A stretch of DNA of 62,423 nucleotides from the NCBI GenBank assembly GCA_900318775.1, contig ONLY01000012.1, positions 1 through 62,423 of the forward strand, given 5' to 3'. The position numbers and the translations under genes are program-made. Shown piece by piece: positions 18,412 to 26,180 of the stretch. How positions within the stretch are numbered: the first letter of the stretch is position 1; each line of letters begins with the position of its first letter. This DNA comes from an uncultured Prevotellaceae bacterium (lineage in GTDB: Bacteria > Bacteroidota > Bacteroidia > Bacteroidales > Bacteroidaceae). Below the pieces are notes generated by a model. The model worked only from the letters and a program-made list of their open reading frames with translations, did no database searches and was not told the DNA's origin.

Positions 18412-20214
18412 ATGGAAACAAAAGACATCAAACCGCTGGAAGGCTTCGATTGGGAGGCATTCGAGAACGACGGCGTGAGCGCTGCTGACAAGGCTGCTCA
18501 ACAGGCTGCCTACGAAGGCACTCTCAACAACGTAAACGACAACGAGGTTGTTGAAGGTACTGTTACCTCTATCAACGATCGCGAAGTTGTTGTGAACATC
18601 GGCTACAAGAGCGAAGGCATCATCGCAAAAAACGAGTTCCGTTACGCTCCAGACCTCAAGGTTGGCGACACCGTTGAGGTTTACATTGAGAATCAGGAAG
18701 ACAAGAAGGGCCAGCTCGTGCTCTCTCACAAGAAGGCACGCCAGGCACGCTCATGGGACCGCGTAAATGCAGCGCTTGCAAACGACGAAATCGTAACAGG
18801 TTTCGTAAAGTGCCGCACAAAGGGTGGTATGATTGTTGACGTGCTCGGCACAGAGGCATTCCTCCCAGGCTCTCAGATTGACGTGAAGCCTATCCGCGAC
18901 TACGATACATTTGTTGGCAAGACGATGGAATTCAAGATTGTCAAGATCAATCAGGAGTTCCGCAACGTGGTTGTCAGCCACAAGGCTCTTATCGAGGCAG
19001 AGCTTGAAGCTCAGAAGAAAGAGATTATCTCTAAGCTCGAAAAAGGCCAGATTCTTGAGGGTACTGTCAAGAACATCACTAACTACGGTGTATTCATCGA
19101 CCTCGGTGGTGTTGACGGTCTCATCCACATCACAGACCTTTCTTGGGGCCGCGTAAGCGATCCTAAGGAAATCGTTCAGCTCGACCAGAAGCTCAACGTT
19201 GTTATCATCGATTTCGACGACGAGAAGAAGCGCATCGCTCTCGGTCTGAAGCAGCTCACTCCACACCCATGGGATGCTCTCGATCCAAACCTCAAGGTTG
19301 GTGACAAGGTACACGGCAAGGTGGTTGTGATGGCAGACTACGGCGCATTCATTGAAATTGCACCAGGCGTAGAGGGTCTCATCCACGTATCTGAAATGTC
19401 TTGGAGCGCACACCTCCACTCTGCACAGGAATTCATGAAGGTTGGCGACGAGGTTGACGCAGTTATCCTCACCCTCGACCGCGAAGAGCGCAAGATGTCT
19501 CTCGGTGTGAAGCAGCTGAAGGCAGATCCATGGGAGAACATCGAGGAGAAGTATCCTGTAGGTAGCCAGCACACCGCAAAGGTTCGCAACTTCACTAACT
19601 TTGGCGTATTCGTAGAGGTAGAGGAAGGTGTTGACGGTCTCATCCACATCTCAGACCTCTCATGGACCAAGAAGGTTAAGCACCCATCAGAGTTCACCAA
19701 GATTGGCGAGCCTATCGAGGTACAGGTACTTGACATCGACAAGGAGAACCGCCGTCTCTCTCTCGGCCACAAGCAGCTCGAGGAGAATCCTTGGGACAAG
19801 TTCGAAGAAATCTACACTCAGGATTCCGTACACCAGGGCAAGATTACTGAAGTGCTCGACAAGGGTGCAGTTATCGCTCTCGAAGGCGGTGTAGAAGGCT
19901 TCGCTACTCCTAAGCACCTCGTGAAGGAGGATGGCAGCCAGGCACAGCTCGGCGAGACTCTCGACTTCAAGGTAATCGAGTTCAACAAGGATTCTAAGCG
20001 CATCATCCTCTCTCACTCTCGCATCTTCGAAGATGTTGCTCGTGCAGAGGCAAAGGCAGCCAAGAAGGCAGAAGGCGCAACCAAGAAGGCAAGCCGCCCA
20101 CAGAAGGAGCAGGCTCCTGTCATCAAGAACGTGGCTGCTTCCACTTCTCTTGGCGACATCGACGCTCTCGCAGCCCTCAAGGCTCAGATGACAGACGAAG
20201 CAAAAGGTGAATAA
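18412..20214 (+). CDS. rpsA: 30S ribosomal protein S1
   Basis: 600 residues. It binds mRNA and brings it to the 30S subunit. Six S1 (OB-fold) repeats are visible, at about residues 42-105, 124-187, 212-280, 297-365, 385-450 and 470-535, with the best matches in repeats 3-5 (GVFIDLGGVDGLIHITDLSW and similar). An N-terminal acidic segment (EGFDWEAFENDG) and a C-terminal Ala/Lys-rich tail flank them. Codon use is highly biased (AAG, CTC, GGC), as in strongly expressed genes. S1 matters particularly in Bacteroidota because Shine-Dalgarno pairing is little used. Confidence 0.97.
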   Translation: METKDIKPLEGFDWEAFENDGVSAADKAAQQAAYEGTLNNVNDNEVVEGTVTSINDREVVVNIGYKSEGIIAKNEFRYAPDLKVGDTVEVYIENQEDKKGQLVLSHKKARQARSWDRVNAALANDEIVTGFVKCRTKGGMIVDVLGTEAFLPGSQIDVKPIRDYDTFVGKTMEFKIVKINQEFRNVVVSHKALIEAELEAQKKEIISKLEKGQILEGTVKNITNYGVFIDLGGVDGLIHITDLSWGRVSDPKEIVQLDQKLNVVIIDFDDEKKRIALGLKQLTPHPWDALDPNLKVGDKVHGKVVVMADYGAFIEIAPGVEGLIHVSEMSWSAHLHSAQEFMKVGDEVDAVILTLDREERKMSLGVKQLKADPWENIEEKYPVGSQHTAKVRNFTNFGVFVEVEEGVDGLIHISDLSWTKKVKHPSEFTKIGEPIEVQVLDIDKENRRLSLGHKQLEENPWDKFEEIYTQDSVHQGKITEVLDKGAVIALEGGVEGFATPKHLVKEDGSQAQLGETLDFKVIEFNKDSKRIILSHSRIFEDVARAEAKAAKKAEGATKKASRPQKEQAPVIKNVAASTSLGDIDALAALKAQMTDEAKGE

Positions 20215-20238
20215 TCTTCACTGAAGCATCATACCCAA

Positions 20239-20269
20239 GGGACATGTCCAAAAGGATATGTCCCTTTTT
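20239..20269 (+). terminator. Rho-independent terminator after rpsA
   Basis: Stem GGGACAT (20239-20245) pairs with ATGTCCC (20258-20264) and is followed by five T residues. Confidence 0.85.
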
Positions 20270-20310
20270 ATACACATTATATATATTAAAACAATATATA
20301 TTTAAAAACA

Positions 20311-20943
20311 ATGGCTTACAGAAGCATTATAAACCCCATCCTGCTTTGCTCGCTGCTCGTGCTTGCAGCCTGCGAATCAAAACAAGAAAAGTTCCCTGGT
20401 GAGATGACAGATGAAGAGTGGGAAAACCGTCCCACACTGGAAGACATCATCTGCGATAGCATCGCAGAGAAGGAAGACATCAGCGTGGAATGTGCCGCTC
20501 TCTGCAACGACCTTAACAATGACATTCGAGACCTCGCTATGGTCAACTCTCCCACTGCGCTTATCTACGTTAAAAAAGACCACCAAGCCTTGATCGCGAA
20601 TGTAACCCGAAGCGCCAAAGGATTCAAAGCACATGAACGCACGATTCTCCACAACTATTGCGAACAGGCAGTCAATACATACGATGACGTATGCCGTCGC
20701 TATGAGGTGCCAGCAACAGGTGTTATCGCTAACCTCGAGCAACTCTCTCACGACCTTGACCAAGTGCACTCTGCCAAGGACTTTGAAGACTACAAGAATC
20801 TACATTATGGCATGATGCAAGAGCTGGACGACATCCACCTGTGCATCGAGCGGCGAAGCAACGACATCCCTAAGGTGAAGCGGTTGGCACAAGCCTTAAA
20901 ATCAAAATACCAAGCTAAACAATCAACTTACGGTAAAGAGTAG
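20311..20943 (+). CDS. Lipoprotein of unknown function
   Basis: 210 residues. A signal peptide ends in a lipobox (VLAAC, Cys21), so the protein should be lipid-anchored. The rest is mostly helical, contains several cysteines (CDS, CAALC, HNYC, DVCRR, HLCIERR) and no enzymatic motif. The conserved spacing of acidic and hydrophobic positions suggests a helical bundle. It follows the rpsA terminator and ends about 70 nt before the next terminator. Not recognised. Confidence 0.75.
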   Translation: MAYRSIINPILLCSLLVLAACESKQEKFPGEMTDEEWENRPTLEDIICDSIAEKEDISVECAALCNDLNNDIRDLAMVNSPTALIYVKKDHQALIANVTRSAKGFKAHERTILHNYCEQAVNTYDDVCRRYEVPATGVIANLEQLSHDLDQVHSAKDFEDYKNLHYGMMQELDDIHLCIERRSNDIPKVKRLAQALKSKYQAKQSTYGKE

Positions 20944-21013
20944 CAACTAAATATATCCCGACAGAATCGGCAAATAAAGACGCTATCATATATACTCTTC
21001 AGCACCAATGATT

Positions 21014-21059
21014 AAAAAGGTTGAAAAAACAAGCTAAAACTTGTTAGTTCAACCTTTTT
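21014..21059 (+). terminator. Long-stem terminator before the peptidase gene
   Basis: AAAAAGGTTGAA (21014-21025) pairs with TTCAACCTTTTT (21048-21059), and an inner AACAAG/CTTGTT (21028-21033, 21040-21045) extends the stem. It should end the lipoprotein transcript. The -33 box of the next promoter lies inside the 3' half of this stem. Confidence 0.75.
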
Positions 21060-21071
21060 CCATTATCTTTG
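21041..21071 (+). promoter_or_regulatory. Predicted promoter of the M24 peptidase gene
   Basis: TTG (21041-21043), a 20-nt spacer and TATCTTTG (21064-21071). It overlaps the terminator stem just upstream. Confidence 0.7.
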
Positions 21072-21103
21072 TGGCATATTTCTAATACATAAGAATTAGC
21101 TAT

Positions 21104-22498
21104 ATGTTTGCAAAAGAGATTTATGTGCAGCGCCGTGCTGAACTGAAAAGAATTGTAGGTGAAGGCCTCATTATCCTATTCGGCAACAACGATGCACCCA
21201 ACAACTATCCTGGCAATCCTTACCGCTTCCGCCAAGACAGCTGCTTCCTCTATTACTTTGGGCAAAAGCGAGAAGGATTAGTAGGCGTTATAGATATTGA
21301 CAACGACAAAGAATACATCTTTGGCGATGACATCGACATCGATGACATCATTTGGTTTGGCTATGTGCCATCAGTCAGCGATTTAGCCTCCGAAGTAGGT
21401 GTGTCAAACACTGCTCCGATGTCTCAACTGAAGGTTCTTGTAGATGCAGCAAAAGCGAAAGGGCAAACCATTCATTTTGTACCCCAGAGCCGTCATGACC
21501 TCATGATTCAGTTAGCCGACCTCGTAGGCATTCACCCCTTGCAGTCGAAAGAGAAGGCATCTATCAAACTCATCAAAGCCATCGTTGATATGCGTGCTGT
21601 AAAGCAACCCGAAGAAATTGAGGAGCTGAAGCGCGCTGCCGACATTGGCTACCAGATGCACACTACTGCCATGAAACTCTGTGCGCCAGGCGTAACAGAG
21701 AAGTACATTGCAGGTGTCATCGAAGGCATTGCCATGAGCCTCGGAGACCGCTACGCATTCCAGTCTATTCTTTCCATGCACGGAGAGATTCAGCATGGCT
21801 TCCCAAGCCACACTCCAATGGAAGCAGGACGCCTGATGCTCTGTGATGCCGGTGCGGAAAGCAAAGAGAACTACTGCTCCGACAATACACGCGTCACCCC
21901 CATAGCAGGCAAATTCACCCAGCAGCAACGCGACATCTACGCAGCAGTGGAGGCAGCCCACGATTGGGTCATTGAGAATGCCAAGCCCGGTGTAAAATGG
22001 CTAGACATGCATTTAGGTGCATGCCGCATCATCACAGAACACTTGAAAGCCATCGGGCTGATGAAGGGCAATACAGAAGAGGCGGTACAAGCAGGAGCGC
22101 ATGCCATGTTTATGCCACATGGACTTGGCCACATGATGGGACTTGACGTGCATGATATGGAAGGGCTCGGACAAAACTATGTTGGGTTTGACGAAGAAGT
22201 ACAGCCCTCTACTCAATTTGGGCTCAATTGTCTGCGATGCGGTCGCCGCCTGCAACCCGGTTTCGTGATGACTGACGAGCCAGGCATCTATTTCATTCCT
22301 CACCTCATAGACCTGTGGAAAAACCAAGGAATACACAAGGAATTCATTAATTACGATGCAGTTGAACCATTCCGTAACTTTGGCGGTGTGCGTCTGGAAG
22401 ACGACATCTTCATCACGAATGATGGCTGCCGCATCGTTGGCGACAAGGTTATTCCATACCACATCAACGACGTGGAAGAATTCATCAATAACAAATAG
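21104..22498 (+). CDS. pepP: Xaa-Pro aminopeptidase (M24B)
   Basis: 464 residues. It removes an N-terminal residue that precedes proline. An N-terminal creatinase-like domain (residues 1-175, FGNNDAPNNYPGNPYRFRQD) is followed by the pita-bread metalloprotease domain. The metal ligands are visible: Asp in MLCDAGAES and SDNTRVTP, His in GLGHMMGLDVHD, Glu in TDEPGIYF and Glu in GGVRLEDD. There is no signal peptide, so it is cytoplasmic. It precedes a second peptidase gene by 8-23 nt, which points to joint peptide turnover. Confidence 0.93.
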   Translation: MFAKEIYVQRRAELKRIVGEGLIILFGNNDAPNNYPGNPYRFRQDSCFLYYFGQKREGLVGVIDIDNDKEYIFGDDIDIDDIIWFGYVPSVSDLASEVGVSNTAPMSQLKVLVDAAKAKGQTIHFVPQSRHDLMIQLADLVGIHPLQSKEKASIKLIKAIVDMRAVKQPEEIEELKRAADIGYQMHTTAMKLCAPGVTEKYIAGVIEGIAMSLGDRYAFQSILSMHGEIQHGFPSHTPMEAGRLMLCDAGAESKENYCSDNTRVTPIAGKFTQQQRDIYAAVEAAHDWVIENAKPGVKWLDMHLGACRIITEHLKAIGLMKGNTEEAVQAGAHAMFMPHGLGHMMGLDVHDMEGLGQNYVGFDEEVQPSTQFGLNCLRCGRRLQPGFVMTDEPGIYFIPHLIDLWKNQGIHKEFINYDAVEPFRNFGGVRLEDDIFITNDGCRIVGDKVIPYHINDVEEFINNK

Positions 22499-22521
22499 AA
22501 CTTATTATGACTAACAACTAT

Positions 22522-23706
22522 ATGAAAAAGACTTTATTATTGACCGCGCTCCTCTCGCTCGGCACCTCCCTCTTTGCACAAGAGAAAAATGATGGATTTC
22601 AGTTCACCGTAGTGAAAGAAAATCCTATTACATCTACAAAAAACCAAAACAGATCTGGCACATGCTGGGCCTTTTCTTCCCTCGGTTTCTTCGAGGCGGA
22701 GCTGCTCCGCATGGGTAAAGGCGAATGGGACTTTTCCGAAATGTACCTCGCCCACAAGACATACGAAGACCGCGCCAAGGCAACTGTTCGCCTTCATGGC
22801 GACATGGACTTCAGCCAAGGCGGATCCTTCTACGACTGCGTGTATTGCATGAAGAACTACGGAATGATTCCCCAGTCCGCTATGCCAGAACCTGGCACAC
22901 TTTATGGAGATTCATTGCCCAACTTCGGTGAGTTCTTCAGCATCCTCACCCCAATGGTGAAAGCTGTAGCAAAAGGCGAGCAAAAGAAGCTCTCCCCCAT
23001 TTGGTTCAAGCCTATTAACGCAACACTTGACGCCTATCTCGGTGAAGTGCCTACAGAATTCACCTACAAAGGCAAAAAGTACACACCAAAATCATACATG
23101 GCATCCACGGGCTTAAATATGGATGACTACGTAAGTCTCACTTCTTTCACACACCACCCCTTCTATGAGCAGTTCGTCATCGAAGTACAGGACAATTGGC
23201 GATGGGGACTTTCCTACAACCTTCCCCTCGACGAATTCATGGAAGTAATGGAATCTGCCGTAAAGAACGGTTACACCTTTGCATGGGGTGCCGATGTGTC
23301 TGAAAACGGCTTCTCACGCGAAGGTATCGCTGTATGTCCTGACCTCAAAAAAGTGAAAGAGACCAGCGGAAGCGACTATGAGCACTGGTTCGGGACGTCT
23401 GGCACTCCAAGCCGTGCAGCCTACACCGCTCGCCCATTACCTGAAATCACAGTCACTCAGGAGATGCGCCAAGAGGCATACGACAACTGGGAGACAACAG
23501 ACGATCACGGTATGATTATCTATGGTATTGCCAAGGACCAGAATGGCAAAGAATACTTCATGGTGAAGAACTCTTGGGGCACAGACTACAAGTACAATGG
23601 TGTATGGTATGCATCTAAGGCATTCGTAGCATACAAGACCTTAAACATCCTCATTCACAAGGATGCCCTTCCAAAGAATATTGCTAAGAAGCTCGGCATC
23701 AAATAA
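22522..23706 (+). CDS. C1-family cysteine aminopeptidase, exported (bleomycin hydrolase/PepC-like)
   Basis: About 394 residues from ATG 22522, which starts the signal peptide (MKKTLLLTALLSLGTSLFAQ); ATG 22507 is in frame five codons earlier. It is a papain-fold peptidase. The catalytic Cys is in RSGTCWAFSSLGFFEAE near residue 48, His in TDDHGMIIYG and Asn in MVKNSWGTDYKYNG. It is like PepC/bleomycin hydrolase but has a signal peptide, as Bacteroidales relatives often do, so it should act in the periplasm. It is cotranscribed with the M24 peptidase gene. Confidence 0.9.
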   Translation: MKKTLLLTALLSLGTSLFAQEKNDGFQFTVVKENPITSTKNQNRSGTCWAFSSLGFFEAELLRMGKGEWDFSEMYLAHKTYEDRAKATVRLHGDMDFSQGGSFYDCVYCMKNYGMIPQSAMPEPGTLYGDSLPNFGEFFSILTPMVKAVAKGEQKKLSPIWFKPINATLDAYLGEVPTEFTYKGKKYTPKSYMASTGLNMDDYVSLTSFTHHPFYEQFVIEVQDNWRWGLSYNLPLDEFMEVMESAVKNGYTFAWGADVSENGFSREGIAVCPDLKKVKETSGSDYEHWFGTSGTPSRAAYTARPLPEITVTQEMRQEAYDNWETTDDHGMIIYGIAKDQNGKEYFMVKNSWGTDYKYNGVWYASKAFVAYKTLNILIHKDALPKNIAKKLGIK

Positions 23707-23738
23707 CAGAACAATAACACTATATCACTATAACTAAT

Positions 23739-23772
23739 AAGAGGCAAAAGTTGCGAATAACTTTTGCCTCTT
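23739..23772. terminator. Bidirectional terminator between convergent genes
   Basis: AAGAGGCAAAAGTT (23739-23752) pairs perfectly with AACTTTTGCCTCTT (23759-23772). T-rich sequence follows on the plus strand and A-rich sequence precedes it. It can serve both the peptidase (plus) and the MORN-lysozyme (minus) transcripts. Confidence 0.8.
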
Positions 23773-23804
23773 ATTGTTTTAATCGAACCCGAACTTACCC
23801 CATA

Positions 23805-25637
23805 TCATTTCTTCAACAAATTAGAGATGTACTCATCAAACTGTTCTTTATATCCATTGAAGATGTTGATATCGACAGAGCCGCGTATGCCTGAGACACG
23901 ACCATCGCAACAGAGCTGCCAAAAGAGAAGGCGCACATCGGGGCGATAGACATTATAGCGGGCTATCCACACGGGATAAGTTTGGCATAAGTCTGGGGCA
24001 TGAAGCAGATGTGTCTTAACAAACATTTGGCTAATGTAGAGGATGGGGCGCTTGCCAGTAGCACGTTCCACAATGGCAAGCCAGTCGCGCATATCAGCAA
24101 AGAGCCTTTCTTCTCCCCCAGTCTGTTCTATAGCCTCATCTGTGGGCTCTACATCCAGTACTGGTGGCATATCCGACGAAAGAATCTCAGTATTCTCCAG
24201 AAAATATTTAGCTTGTTCTTTTCCTGAAGCGTGAAGGGAAAAGAAATGATAGGCTCCACATAAAATTCCATTTCTGCGCGCATCATGAGCATCTTGTGGG
24301 TAGTAAGCAGACTTGATAGTAGTGCCTTGGGTGGACTTGATATAAACAAAACTGACGGGGAAGTCTATAGGACCGTCAACAAGCTTGCTATTACGCGGTC
24401 CTAAAGATGTGACACGAAGTTGTTTCCAGTTGATGGGATAATTGCGTCGACCTATTTCATGCTGATAGCGACTGATATCAATCCCATATACACGATTATC
24501 AGTATAGCTCATTTTTTCGCCCAAGAAACGGCCTTCTGCCCATTCTCCCGCTTTGACAGTCTGTCCGTTTGCAAGATAAAAGCCATGTCCATGCCTTGTG
24601 CCATGATGCCATTCACCTTCGTAATAGTCGCCATTCGCATACCGCATCACGCCATATCCCTGCGGGGACCCATCTTCAGTCATTCGTCCACGATACATAT
24701 TGCAAGCTGTATCGACAGATGCGCCTTCAAAGAGGGTGTCGCTCTGGATGAAGCGGTAAAATTCCAAAGAGGTCAATCCGCTTCCTTCCACTGATGGAGA
24801 ATGGTAATTGAGGCCATGAAGCTTCACTTTCCACTCATAGACCAAGTCCGAAAAATCAGTATCAATGAAGAGTGGCGTGCTCAATGCCAGACACGAGTCA
24901 GGAATGGACGTTAAGGCGTCGTTGCGTAAAGTAATCATACGGAAACATTCAGATCCTGTTTTCATGCAGCGCAATGATGGCGCCCACACAAGAGACGATG
25001 TGACATGAAGTGGTGTTGAATTGAGTGTATATTCTTTCACAACTTTCACCTGCAGTTTTCTACCTTCCGAAAGAATCTCTTTCAGAAGGTGAATCATGCC
25101 TTCCAAATAGTCACCATCTACTTTCAACTGGTAGGCAACATTAGCAACACCAATATATTCATTGTCGAAGATGCTATGATGGCAGAGATAATAATCTATT
25201 TCATCCATTACACTGACATCCCGCTGACGCTGTTGCTGCATACGGTTCAAATTCTTGACGACAATGGAATCCAAGACTGTTGTCATCAACTTGGCCTGTT
25301 CCTCCATGTCCGCACGCTCATCAAGCGCCATGATGCAACCATATGCTGAAGGGAAAAAGGAAGAACTGTTTACCCACACGCCCACCCCCTCAGTGCACAC
25401 CATAGCAGAGTCGCAACTTGTCGTAAGACAAACAAACGAGGAATCTTCTGGAACGAAATTAGAGAAATATGCCACTTCCTTCCCTTCTGCCAGCAAAGCA
25501 AAGCAAGTCCGTTGTGTCACATCCACCTTTGCGTGTTCAACCTCTTCCTCTGTCCATGAACGATTCAAGTAGCACAACAAGTAGAAAACAATGCATGTCA
25601 GCAATCCTAAGCCTATAACAACACTCTTCTTTCGCAT
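23805..25637 (-). CDS. GH25 lysozyme with MORN repeats
   Basis: 610 residues with an N-terminal membrane anchor (about residues 7-25). Residues 30-300 are an unrecognised extracytoplasmic domain. Two to three MORN units follow (QGYGVMRYANGDYYEGEWHH and HGHGFYLANGQTVKAGEW, about 320-375). The C-terminal 220 residues are a GH25 muramidase: YGIDISRYQHEIG, SFVYIKSTQGTT, GAYHFFSLHASGKEQAKYF, PPVLDVEPTDEA with the catalytic acid pair, and GSVDINIFNG. MORN plus GH25 is a Bacteroidota combination; the MORN part may bind lipid or act as a ruler, which is inference. Confidence 0.88.
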   Translation of the reverse strand: MRKKSVVIGLGLLTCIVFYLLCYLNRSWTEEEVEHAKVDVTQRTCFALLAEGKEVAYFSNFVPEDSSFVCLTTSCDSAMVCTEGVGVWVNSSSFFPSAYGCIMALDERADMEEQAKLMTTVLDSIVVKNLNRMQQQRQRDVSVMDEIDYYLCHHSIFDNEYIGVANVAYQLKVDGDYLEGMIHLLKEILSEGRKLQVKVVKEYTLNSTPLHVTSSLVWAPSLRCMKTGSECFRMITLRNDALTSIPDSCLALSTPLFIDTDFSDLVYEWKVKLHGLNYHSPSVEGSGLTSLEFYRFIQSDTLFEGASVDTACNMYRGRMTEDGSPQGYGVMRYANGDYYEGEWHHGTRHGHGFYLANGQTVKAGEWAEGRFLGEKMSYTDNRVYGIDISRYQHEIGRRNYPINWKQLRVTSLGPRNSKLVDGPIDFPVSFVYIKSTQGTTIKSAYYPQDAHDARRNGILCGAYHFFSLHASGKEQAKYFLENTEILSSDMPPVLDVEPTDEAIEQTGGEERLFADMRDWLAIVERATGKRPILYISQMFVKTHLLHAPDLCQTYPVWIARYNVYRPDVRLLFWQLCCDGRVSGIRGSVDINIFNGYKEQFDEYISNLLKK

Positions 25638-25658
25638 TTTTCTATTGAGTTGAATTAC

Positions 25659-26132
25659 CTACTCGTGATGATAGGGTTCTCCACGCATGATGGTCATGGC
25701 TCGATAGAGTTGCTCCACAAAGATAAGACGAATCATCTGATGAGAAAAAGTCATCTTTGAAAGCGAGAGTTTCTCGTTGGCTTTAGCATACACATCCGGT
25801 GAGAAGCCATAAGGGCCACCAATGACGAATACCAGACGCTTGTTGACAGTCTGCATCTTCTGCCCCATATAATTAGAGAACTCTATGCTGCGCAATTCCT
25901 TGCCATGTTCATCAAGTAGCACAACATAATCACCTGCCTGAAACTGTTTCAAAATCAGTTCTCCTTCCTGCTGTTTCTGCTGTTCAGCTGAAAGGTTCTT
26001 AGTATTCTTTAACTCGGGAATCGTGATGATATCGAAGCCTATATAGTGCTTCACCCGCGAAGCATAATCATCAATCAACTCGACAAAGTGCTTGTTCACC
26101 GTCTTCCCGACTAATAAAAGGGCTACTCGCAT
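25659..26132 (-). CDS. rlmH: 23S rRNA pseudouridine-1915 N3-methyltransferase
   Basis: 157 residues, a SPOUT-class enzyme that methylates m3-psi1915 in helix 69 of 23S rRNA. The C-terminal knot is evident: VFVIGGPYGFSPDVYAKAN for SAM binding, LSLSKMTFSHQMIRLIFVEQ and the terminal YRAMTIMRGEPYHHE. Length is as in the family. It is 21 nt from the lysozyme gene and 48 nt from the RelA/SpoT gene on the same strand. Confidence 0.95.
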   Translation of the reverse strand: MRVALLLVGKTVNKHFVELIDDYASRVKHYIGFDIITIPELKNTKNLSAEQQKQQEGELILKQFQAGDYVVLLDEHGKELRSIEFSNYMGQKMQTVNKRLVFVIGGPYGFSPDVYAKANEKLSLSKMTFSHQMIRLIFVEQLYRAMTIMRGEPYHHE

Positions 26133-26180
26133 AATGTTAGGAAATTGAAGTAATAAAGTAAAGTATCAGCACGCAGCAGA

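Noticed and set aside
18751..19647. Long minus-strand ORF opposite rpsA
   Set aside because: Shadow of a strongly biased gene; the six S1 repeats on the plus strand are unmistakable.
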